From the IMG/VR virus record IMGVR_UViG_3300034760_000025, positions 25,727-89,726 of that record: a DNA stretch of 64,000 bases; one strand, 5' to 3'. Both the position numbers and the translations under genes were made by a program. Of this stretch, positions 17,567 through 24,176 are shown one piece after another. The notes beneath the pieces are model-generated. The model saw only the letters and a list, made by a program, of their open reading frames with translations. It searched no databases and was not told where the DNA came from. Source of the stretch: a virus. Positions within the stretch are counted from its first letter, which is position 1, and every line of letters begins with the position of its first letter.

Positions 17567-17923
17567 GTGGCCGCCACCGCAGAGCAAATCAGCACCATGC
17601 GGCTTCTCGCCGCGGACACCTACGCACCTGGGTACCTACTCACCGACGGGCAGTACGGGGAGCTGTTCGACCTGGAGGGCGGCAACGTCAAGCTCGGTGC
17701 GGCGGCCGCTCTGGAGACCATCGCGACGTCCGAGGTGCTGGTAGCGAAGAAGATCACCACCCAGGACCTGAGCGTCGACGGGCCGGCGGTCGCGGAGGCG
17801 TTGCGCAAGTCGGCGGCGTTGCTCCGCTCCCAGGTCGCCGGGGTCGACGAGGCAGCCGCCGCGGAAGCGGACGGGTTCGGGTTCGACTACGTCGATTTCC
17901 CCGTCTACGGCGGGTGGGGGTGA
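17567..17923 (+). CDS. Head-tail connector (adaptor-like)
   Basis: 118 residues from GTG 17567 behind AGGAAAGGGG. It is helical with the pattern LTDGQYGELFDLEGGNVKLG, then ALETIATSEVL and VAEALRKSAALLRSQ, typical of actinophage head-to-tail adaptors of the HK97 gp6/SPP1 gp15 type. It is followed after four bases by the head-closure gene. Binds under the portal to complete the head. Confidence 0.65.
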   Translation: MAATAEQISTMRLLAADTYAPGYLLTDGQYGELFDLEGGNVKLGAAAALETIATSEVLVAKKITTQDLSVDGPAVAEALRKSAALLRSQVAGVDEAAAAEADGFGFDYVDFPVYGGWG

Positions 17924-17927
17924 CCTG

Positions 17928-18365
17928 GTGCCGTTGCCGAACACGCGGGTGATCCACCCCCGTTTCCTGCAGCACCATGCAGCGTCGGTCGCGGGTGGGA
18001 TGACAGCGCGGGTGCGGCTACGCCGGCCCGACACGGTCGAGGTCCGGGACGTTGAGACGGGCCGGACCGGGTTCGAGTCGGTCGCCGCGTACTACGACGG
18101 GCCGGCGCGGGTCCAGGCCGGCGGCGGCGGGCCACCGCAGCAGACCGGATCCGACCAGCGGATCGCGACCGGCAGCTACCTGGTCGCGGTGCCGATCGGG
18201 GCCGGGGTGCCGGAGCACGACGACCTGGTCGACGTCTACGAGTGCCCCGATGACCCGGTCGCGGTCGGGCTGACCCTGCACGTCGTCGACATCCCCACGG
18301 CCAGCATCGTCCTACAGCGCAACCTCCGCTGTGAGGTACACACTCCAGCGCCTGCCACCTCCTGA
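17928..18365 (+). CDS. Head-closure (stopper-like) protein
   Basis: 145 residues, GTG start. The protein (FLQHHAASVAGGMTARVRLR, then YDGPARVQ and a beta-rich C-terminus) resembles the DUF6093-type head-closure proteins of actinophages. Its place between adaptor and gp10-like gene fits, except that a spike gene (18430-20220) has been inserted between them. Confidence 0.6.
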   Translation: MPLPNTRVIHPRFLQHHAASVAGGMTARVRLRRPDTVEVRDVETGRTGFESVAAYYDGPARVQAGGGGPPQQTGSDQRIATGSYLVAVPIGAGVPEHDDLVDVYECPDDPVAVGLTLHVVDIPTASIVLQRNLRCEVHTPAPATS

Positions 18366-18390
18366 CCAACCTCCGGGCGCACGCCCAATC

Positions 18391-18457
18391 CCCCACCCGC
18401 GGCGCCCGGCGCCGGAAAGGCGGCACCTCATGCCCCCACGTACCCGCGCCGCGTACC
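18391..18457 (+). repeat. Spike-gene leader repeat, copy 3 (67 bp)
   Basis: Identical to 15673-15739. It spans the intergenic leader and the start of the spike gene at 18430 and delimits one edge of the inserted spike cassette. Confidence 0.85.
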
Positions 18458-20220
18458 TCGGCGACCTGAACCCGTTCCGTAACAGTGCCGACGGGAGCGT
18501 CAATGTCACGAATGCTCCGTACAACGCCGACCCGACCGGGGCGGTCGACGCCACTGCGGCGTTCCGGGCCGCGGCGGCGTCGGGGGCGTCGCGCATCGTC
18601 GTTCCGGCCGGCAACTACCTGGTGTCGAGCGTCGCCAGCGGCACGCCGCTGCTGAATTTCGTGAACCGGGACGGAGTCACGATCGACGCCGGCGAGGCGA
18701 CGATCACCAACCCGACGTCGTACACCCTGGACACGATCACGCCAATGTTCCTGTTCGACAACTGCCGCAACGTGCGCGTGACCCTGGGCGCCTACGTCGG
18801 GTACACCCTGCCGACGCCGGAGACGCACCACGGCTACCGCGGTGGCACCCTGGTCAGGCTGATCAACGGGTGCGACACCGTCAAGGTCGAGGCGAAGATC
18901 ACGAACGCCCGGTACGGCATCCAGGCCGGCGAATACGCCGACCAGACGAAGGGCTACAACCGCAACATCGACGTCAAGCTCCGCTGTTTCTTCGTCGGCT
19001 ACCCGGTGGCGCTGTACCTGGCCGACAATGTGCGGTACGACGTCGACGCGGACAGCGTCCACCGCGCCGTGTACCTCGCCGGGTGCCAGGACGTCCGCGG
19101 CGTTGCCCGGTGGAAAGACCAGTACATCGCCGATATCGCGACTCTGATCACCGACGCGAAGACGGGCACCGGGACGTCGAGGGGGTGTTCCAACCTTGAC
19201 GTCACGTCGATCGACAAGGGCTCGACGGTCACGACCGCGTCGACGACGTGCTCCGGCATCGCGCTGTCCCGGGTCGACCCGGGCATCGTGTACGAGAACA
19301 TCAAGATCAAGGTGCACGCTAAGAGTACCGACGCGGTGTCGCCCCGCACCGGCGGATTCACCATGGTATCGGGCGCGAAGGCGCTCACCACCCCGGTCGC
19401 TGACTACAACTGGGAACCGTCGATCACCATCCGCAACGTGAGTGTGTCGGGGGTCCTCGACCACTCAGAACAGACCACCGAAGGCAACACCGCCGGCGAC
19501 GTGTTCGTACGCGCCTACGACACCCTCGTGGCGCATTCCGCCACCATCGAGAACCTGTCCTTCGAGGACCTCATCATCCGGCAGTCGTCGGGGAACACCC
19601 GCGCGCTGTGGCTCGAGGCCCCCGGCATCGTCAACAGCGGGGTGCAGTTCCGCAACGTGCAGGCCCCGAACGCGAAGCTTGTCCTGCTGACGAACGCGAC
19701 CGTCCCGACGACCTTCGAGGGCTGCAAGCTCAAGGAACTCAACGTCGTGGGGGTGACCGCCGGCAGCCGTGTCGTGCTGCTCCGGTCGAGCATTGACGCG
19801 CTCACGGGCACGACCGGCGACAACATGAACACCGACACCGTCGGGAGTTCTATCGGCGGGGCCGGCGCGTTCATCCGGCAGAAGCAAATCACCCTCGACC
19901 TGGTCGGCGCCTCGACGACCTGGTCGGCGGCCATCCCCACCGGCGCCCTGGTCCTCGGTGTGCAGGGCATCGTCAAAGAGGCGGTCACCGGCGCGTCGGG
20001 CTACCAGGTCGGCCCGTCCGCCGAGCTGACCCGCTACGTCAACACGAACACGGTCACGCTCAATAGCACGTTCGGGCCGACCAACCAGTCAGCCACCGAG
20101 ACGCCCCGGTACTACCTCGCCACCACCGACCTGGTCGTAACCGCGAAAACGGCGCCGTTCACCGATGGGCAACTGCGGCTGATCGTGACGTACCTAGTTT
20201 TCCCCGCTCCCACGTCCTGA
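18430..20220 (+). CDS. Beta-helix spike with RAAYLGD tag
   Basis: 596 residues beginning MPPRTRAAYLGDLNPFR; start fixed by the leader repeat. The sequence parallels the spike at 15713 (DPTGAVDATAAFRAAAASGA entry, TNARYGIQAGEYAD, closing WSAAIPTGALVLGV domain) but is clearly diverged. The gene lies between head-closure and gp10-like genes, an unusual place for a spike. Probably a host-surface-binding or degrading appendage using the same docking tag. Confidence 0.65.
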   Translation: MPPRTRAAYLGDLNPFRNSADGSVNVTNAPYNADPTGAVDATAAFRAAAASGASRIVVPAGNYLVSSVASGTPLLNFVNRDGVTIDAGEATITNPTSYTLDTITPMFLFDNCRNVRVTLGAYVGYTLPTPETHHGYRGGTLVRLINGCDTVKVEAKITNARYGIQAGEYADQTKGYNRNIDVKLRCFFVGYPVALYLADNVRYDVDADSVHRAVYLAGCQDVRGVARWKDQYIADIATLITDAKTGTGTSRGCSNLDVTSIDKGSTVTTASTTCSGIALSRVDPGIVYENIKIKVHAKSTDAVSPRTGGFTMVSGAKALTTPVADYNWEPSITIRNVSVSGVLDHSEQTTEGNTAGDVFVRAYDTLVAHSATIENLSFEDLIIRQSSGNTRALWLEAPGIVNSGVQFRNVQAPNAKLVLLTNATVPTTFEGCKLKELNVVGVTAGSRVVLLRSSIDALTGTTGDNMNTDTVGSSIGGAGAFIRQKQITLDLVGASTTWSAAIPTGALVLGVQGIVKEAVTGASGYQVGPSAELTRYVNTNTVTLNSTFGPTNQSATETPRYYLATTDLVVTAKTAPFTDGQLRLIVTYLVFPAPTS

Positions 20221-20241
20221 CCTTCGCCACCTCGACCAACA

Positions 20242-20267
20242 CGGCCGGCGCCGACGCGCGCCGGCCG
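20242..20267 (+). terminator. 10-bp perfect hairpin after spike gene
   Basis: CGGCCGGCGC pairs with GCGCCGGCCG over a 6-base loop, 21 bases after the spike stop. An A-U pair can extend the base. No U-run; terminator or transcript-end stabiliser. Confidence 0.45.
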
Positions 20268-20292
20268 TTCCGCGTACCTGGGGGTGATCAGC

Positions 20293-20676
20293 GTGGTGAC
20301 TGTGTGGTTCGACGGCGTTGACGAGATGAACACGGTGCGCCGGGAGATGCGGGCCGCTACGGGCCGGGTCGGCGCCCTTGGTGCGGCGGTCGTCCGGAAG
20401 AGCGGCCTGCAGGTCGAGGCGACCGCGAAGCTGTTCTCCCCGGTCGACACCGGCCACCTCAAAGCGACCATCGGCGCCCGGTTCGAGGGCGACGGCCGGC
20501 ACGGGGAGATGGAAGCGGTCATCTCGGCGACCGCTGAATACGCGCGGTATCAGGAATTTGGCACCAGCAGGCAGGCCCCTCAGGCATTCATGGGCCCGGC
20601 GCTCGACCGGGTCGCCCCGGGGTTCGTGGCGGCCTGCGAAGCGCTGGGCGGCATTATCGGCGGCGGTTCGGGCTGA
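20293..20676 (+). CDS. HK97 gp10-like tail/head-joining protein
   Basis: 127 residues. The start at GTG 20293 is chosen because GGGGG lies about 8 bases upstream (GTG 20284 lacks one). The motif SPVDTGHLKATIG followed by YARYQEFGTSRQAPQAF is diagnostic of the HK97 gp10 family, which acts at the head-tail junction or tail completion step. A nuclease gene on the opposite strand starts its 3' end six bases downstream. Confidence 0.75.
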   Translation: MVTVWFDGVDEMNTVRREMRAATGRVGALGAAVVRKSGLQVEATAKLFSPVDTGHLKATIGARFEGDGRHGEMEAVISATAEYARYQEFGTSRQAPQAFMGPALDRVAPGFVAACEALGGIIGGGSG

Positions 20677-20682
20677 CGCGAA

Positions 20683-21507
20683 CTACAACAGGGCGGTGGC
20701 CAGCCGCCGATGCCACGTCGGCCGGTTGAAGGCCCACGCGGGCAACTCGACCAGGGGCAGGCCGTACTCCTCGTAGAGGCGGGTCTTGCGCTGGCGGCGT
20801 GCGGTGTAGGTCGACGAGTTGAGCACGCCCCACACCTCGATGTAGGTGCCTCCGACGAGGAAGTCAGCGCGGTACCGGCGGTCGAAGGGCAGCGGAGGCT
20901 CGACCTCGTGAGCGAGGCTCTGGGAGGTCAGCCAGTCGTCGACGCGGCGCTCGTAGTCTGACCTGGCTTGGTGGCCGTCGGTGCATGTCCACCGGCGGCC
21001 GCCCGCCCAGCCGCCGGGCCGCACCTCGATGCCGTGTTCGCGGCACAGCTCGCCGATTAGCGAAGCGCTCACGCCGTGTCGTTTGGCGATCCGCGTCAAC
21101 GACGCGCCGCCGTCGTACGCGGCTTGGAGCTGTTCGGGTGTCGGTAGGACGACTTCGCGGCCGCGGCGGCGGGTGCCCCAAACGGTGGGCGCGGTGATGT
21201 CGTGCCGGTTCAACCAGGCCGGTACGGCGGTGTGGTCGACGCCGTACCGGCCGGCGATCGCCCGGTAACTGAGGTGTTCGTCGTGCACCATCCGCTGCAG
21301 GTCGGCCCTGGTCGGTGGGTCGATGCCGCGGTTCGCCAGCCCGCGGTCGGCGCTGCGCCGTGGGATCCCGTGCGCGGCAAGCCATCTGCGGATGGTGATG
21401 TGCCGCACGCCAAAGCGGCGGCCGATATCCCTGGTGGTCATGCGCTGGTCGATGTAGAGAGCGCGCAAAGCGGCTGCGTCCGGCCTGTTGGGTGTCACTG
21501 GTGCCAT
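20683..21507 (-). CDS. Free-standing HTH-nuclease, homing endonuclease-like
   Basis: About 274 residues on the strand opposite the structural operon. Three helix-turn-helix units (TTRDIGRRFGVRHITIRRWL; SYRAIAGRYGVDHTAVPAWL; SLTRIAKRHGVSASLIGELC) precede a nuclease-like domain with RSDYERRVDDWL, YRADFLV and YIEVWG. That Asp...Glu-x-x layout matches PD-(D/E)xK/Vsr-like enzymes of the kind used by phage homing endonucleases. ATG 21507 is preferred; ATG 21537 is possible. It probably cuts phage lacking the insertion and spreads by repair. Confidence 0.65.
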   Translation of the reverse strand: MAPVTPNRPDAAALRALYIDQRMTTRDIGRRFGVRHITIRRWLAAHGIPRRSADRGLANRGIDPPTRADLQRMVHDEHLSYRAIAGRYGVDHTAVPAWLNRHDITAPTVWGTRRRGREVVLPTPEQLQAAYDGGASLTRIAKRHGVSASLIGELCREHGIEVRPGGWAGGRRWTCTDGHQARSDYERRVDDWLTSQSLAHEVEPPLPFDRRYRADFLVGGTYIEVWGVLNSSTYTARRQRKTRLYEEYGLPLVELPAWAFNRPTWHRRLATALL

Positions 21508-21556
21508 GAGGTCAATCCTATGTCTAGTGCGGAACATGCCGCAGTTGGGGGGCGGC

Positions 21557-22012
21557 GTGGCCCGTTCTGACCTTGAACCGGAGGTGCTGCACGCGGACGG
21601 TATCGCCGTGCTGCTGCGGGCCCGGCTCGACGAGCTGGGGTGCGACTTTCCCGTGTACCGCGATGGGCGGATCCCCGCGACCCCGTCGTACCCGTACTAC
21701 GTCGTGTGGGGGTCCGCGGGGACCCCGTACGCGCCCGCTGACCGGCTCGCCGGGTACGGCGGGGAGGTCACCAGCACCCACCAGATCACCGCGGCCGGTT
21801 TGAGCGTCGACGACGTGATCGGCGCCGTGGGCCGGGCCCGGTTCGCGTTGCACCGCCGGCGGCCGGTCGTGCCGGGGCGTCGGGGTGGGGAGCTGACCCA
21901 CGACGGGACACCGGGCCGGCCCGTGCCGGACCCGCAGCGGGAGGCCGGCGGCCAGCAGGTGCTGGCGCTGCCGATGTTCTTCCGTCTCACCACATCACCG
22001 AAACGAGTATGA
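21557..22012 (+). CDS. Tail terminator-like protein
   Basis: 151 residues from GTG 21557 behind GGGGGG. It starts with an acidic helix (LEPEVLHADGIAVLLRARLD) and continues with a beta-rich section (YPYYVVWGSAGTP, then THQITAAGLSVDDVIGAVGR), the usual organisation of siphovirus tail terminators. Location between gp10-like and major tail genes agrees. It ends in an ATGA overlap with the next frame. Confidence 0.55.
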   Translation: MARSDLEPEVLHADGIAVLLRARLDELGCDFPVYRDGRIPATPSYPYYVVWGSAGTPYAPADRLAGYGGEVTSTHQITAAGLSVDDVIGAVGRARFALHRRRPVVPGRRGGELTHDGTPGRPVPDPQREAGGQQVLALPMFFRLTTSPKRV

Positions 22013-22029
22013 GGGAGCGTGACCCGGCG

Positions 22030-22485
22030 ATGGCCGACACGAAAAAGAGCAGCAAGCCGGGCCACGACGGCAAGGCGAAGGTCAGCGAGGGCGGCACGGT
22101 CGACACCGGCGGCAGGCCCGGGTGGGTGTGGGTCACCGACGACGTCTCCGGGCACCGGTTCGACATTCGGTCGAACCGGCTTCCCCGGGCGGGGTTGACC
22201 CCGGTCGAGGGCTACCCGATCAACTACAAGCAGTTCGCCCGGCCGGGGAAGACCCGCGCGGAGTTGGGGTCGGACGTGGCGCCGGCCCCGGTCGACGCCG
22301 GGGAGCTGGTGCCGGGTGAGCACCCGTCGGGTGACGCGGTCGCCGAGACCGCGGTGGTCGAGAAGAAGGCCAGCGAGGCGAAGGCGTCGGGTGACGCCGC
22401 GCAGAAGGCCGACGCGGCCGCGAAGAACCAGACCGCGGGCGCCGCCGGCGGTAAGAGCACCACCGCGAAGGGGGCCCAGAAGTGA
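22030..22485 (+). CDS. Tail-region protein with Ala/Lys-rich tail
   Basis: About 151 residues. ATG 22030 is preferred (GAGGGAG 12 bases upstream); ATG 22009 overlaps the previous stop (ATGA) and is possible. The N-terminal half has a compact domain (GWVWVTDDVSGHRFDIRSNR), the C-terminal half is a low-complexity Ala/Lys/Gly tail (EKKASEAKASGDAAQKADAA). It couples by GTGA to the major tail gene and may assist tail-tube assembly. Confidence 0.5.
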   Translation: MADTKKSSKPGHDGKAKVSEGGTVDTGGRPGWVWVTDDVSGHRFDIRSNRLPRAGLTPVEGYPINYKQFARPGKTRAELGSDVAPAPVDAGELVPGEHPSGDAVAETAVVEKKASEAKASGDAAQKADAAAKNQTAGAAGGKSTTAKGAQK

Positions 22486-22982
22486 CCCAGCCAGCCGCAG
22501 TCGAAACGAACGGCACCGTCCTGGTCAAGTTCATGCCGGTCGTTGCGAACCCGCAGGCGCCGACGATGGCCGAGATCAACGCGGCGGGGGCGCTCGACCT
22601 GTCGTGCTACCTCACCGGCGACGGTCTGAACACCGACACCAGCGAGAACAACATCGAGGACGCGCGGCTGTGTTCCAAGCAGACGTACGAGTCTCCGGGT
22701 GACTTCACCCGGACCCTCGAATTGACGTACGTGTACAACCCGGAAAGCCCGTCGGACGACGAGGCGCGCCTGGAGCTGCCCCGGGGCACGGTCGGGTGGA
22801 TCGGGATCCGGTGGGCGGTCGACTCCGCGCAGGCCGAGGCCGCCGGTGACATCTGGGACCTGTACCCGGTCAAGATGGGCGCGCAGCGTAAGCAGACCCC
22901 CGGCCGTAACGGGGTGCACCGGATCACGCAGAAGCCGTTCGTGACCGGGGAGATGGCCGAGGACGTCGTCGCGGTCGCCTGA
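22482..22982 (+). CDS. Major tail protein
   Basis: 166 residues with a GTG start overlapping the previous stop. Beta-rich sequence typical of tube proteins (TLELTYVYNPESPSDDEARL, then GTVGWIGIRWAV). It is directly followed by two hairpins, one with a U-run, and then the tail chaperone genes, exactly where the tube protein is found. It forms the tail tube. Confidence 0.75.
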   Translation: MTQPAAVETNGTVLVKFMPVVANPQAPTMAEINAAGALDLSCYLTGDGLNTDTSENNIEDARLCSKQTYESPGDFTRTLELTYVYNPESPSDDEARLELPRGTVGWIGIRWAVDSAQAEAAGDIWDLYPVKMGAQRKQTPGRNGVHRITQKPFVTGEMAEDVVAVA

Positions 22983-22998
22983 CCCGGCGCCCTGTTCC

Positions 22999-23038
22999 GC
23001 TGGCCGTGGCCCTTCGGGCGGGAAGGGCCACGGCCAGC
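22999..23038 (+). terminator. 16-bp perfect hairpin after major tail gene
   Basis: GCTGGCCGTGGCCCTT pairs perfectly with AAGGGCCACGGCCAGC over an 8-base loop. It stands in front of a second, U-tailed hairpin; together they would cut back transcription after the abundantly needed tube gene and protect its mRNA end. Confidence 0.65.
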
Positions 23039-23056
23039 ACCCCCGCACCACCGCAG

Positions 23057-23084
23057 CCCGACCTCATGAGGGGTCGGGTTTTTT
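23057..23084 (+). terminator. Intrinsic terminator with U-run
   Basis: CCCGACC and GGTCGGG form a 7-bp stem over an 8-base loop and are followed by six Ts (23079-23084), one of the few classical intrinsic terminators in the window. It separates the major tail gene from the chaperone and tape measure genes, so it probably acts as an attenuator. Confidence 0.75.
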
Positions 23085-23120
23085 CGTGTCGCCCCGCGGG
23101 GCAGAAGGTGAGCACCACCG

Positions 23121-23723
23121 ATGATCGACATGCCGTTGGCCCTGGACGACATCCTCGACGAGGCGTCGCTGCCCGAGCAGACCGTCCTGCTGTGCCTCAA
23201 TGGGAAGCTGCGCGCCCAGTACGACCAGATGAAGGCCCGGATCGATGCGCGGGCCGAAGAGGCGGAGCAGGCCCGTCTCGCCGCCACCGCGGCCCGGACG
23301 GTCGCCGACGACCGGTTGGGCGCGAAGACCCCGGCGGCCCTGGTGGCGGTGCCGGACCCGGAGCAGCCGGCCCTCGACGCCCTGGTCGTGAAGATGCGCC
23401 GGTACACCATCGGGTGCGTGCTGCGGGCCATCCCGTCGCAGGACTGGAACCGGTTGGTGGAGAAGCACCCGCCGCGCAAGCTCGCCGACAACGGCCGGTT
23501 CGACCCCCGCGACGGCGACGGGGTGAACAGTCGGACGTTCTACCCGGAGCTGGTGCGGCTGTCGCTGGCTGAGCCGGCCATGACCGACGCCCAGTACGAG
23601 AAGTTGATGGGGAAGGTCACCGACGCGATGTTCGACCGGCTGGCGCAGGCCGCCGCGGATGTGAATCGGCGGGATGAGGACATCCCTTTCTCGCTGGGCG
23701 GATCGGAGAGTCCCCGGAGCTGA
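23121..23723 (+). CDS. Tail assembly chaperone, first frame
   Basis: 200 residues, helical and charged (LAATAARTVADDRLGAKTPA; HPPRKLADNGRFDPRDGDG). Size and position between major tail and tape measure genes identify it as the first tail assembly chaperone (lambda G-like). Near its end the sequence CCCTTTC at 23684-23690 would allow some ribosomes to slip -1 and make a longer chaperone. Confidence 0.75.
   Translation: MIDMPLALDDILDEASLPEQTVLLCLNGKLRAQYDQMKARIDARAEEAEQARLAATAARTVADDRLGAKTPAALVAVPDPEQPALDALVVKMRRYTIGCVLRAIPSQDWNRLVEKHPPRKLADNGRFDPRDGDGVNSRTFYPELVRLSLAEPAMTDAQYEKLMGKVTDAMFDRLAQAAADVNRRDEDIPFSLGGSESPRS
23684..23690 (+). promoter_or_regulatory. Predicted -1 slippery heptamer CCCTTTC
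   Basis: In the zero frame the codons read ATC CCT TTC, so the heptamer C CCT TTC fits the X XXY YYZ rule exactly. The -1 frame is open from here to 24160 without a stop. Its translation leads smoothly into the second chaperone (GRIGESPELRRRLVAARAMN). Programmed frameshifting between these genes is general in long-tailed phages; the site here is predicted. Confidence 0.7.
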
Positions 23724-24160
23724 GGCGGCGGCTGGTCGCCGCCCGGGCCATGAACATGGCCCTGAAACGGCTCGATGGTTGGGAGCCGAAGACCACGACG
23801 ACGGTCACCAAGTTCGACGGGGCTGGTCGGGCGGTGCGGTGGGAGACGGTCACCGAACCGGAGTGGGACACCCGGGAACGGTCGCTGATGCTCGCCCTCG
23901 CGTACTGGGAGGCCGGGCTGTGTCGCCGCTGCGGTGAACACATGTCGAAGACCCTCGACCCGATGACGGACCCGGACCGGCCGGAGGCAACCCGCCGGTG
24001 GGTCGCTGAGGGCCCCGACGAGTGCCATTGCTGTAAGGCGATGGTCCGCGCTGAGCGGAAACTCGCCGACGACGAGAACGCCGGCGGGATGGCCGCCTGG
24101 GCGTTCCACACCCCCGCGCTGATCGCCGTGAAACCGCGGCTGCGTAGGAAACGACGCTAG
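23690..24160 (+). CDS. Tail assembly chaperone, -1 frameshift extension
   Basis: Coding extension (156 residues) reached from the first chaperone by the -1 slip at CCCTTTC, giving a G-T-type fusion. An ATG exists at 23750, but no good ribosome-binding site precedes it and the frame is open upstream, so fusion is preferred. It contains two CxxC pairs (CRRCGEH, CHCCKA) that may bind zinc and a basic C-terminus. It probably engages the tape measure protein. Confidence 0.7.
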   Translation, partial: LAGRIGESPELRRRLVAARAMNMALKRLDGWEPKTTTTVTKFDGAGRAVRWETVTEPEWDTRERSLMLALAYWEAGLCRRCGEHMSKTLDPMTDPDRPEATRRWVAEGPDECHCCKAMVRAERKLADDENAGGMAAWAFHTPALIAVKPRLRRKRR

Positions 24161-24176
24161 GAAGGGCGGGCCGGGT

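Noticed and set aside
8941-20220. Diversity-generating retroelement acting on spike genes
   Set aside because: No reverse transcriptase, and no template/variable repeat pair with adenine-specific substitutions; the repeats are identical leaders.
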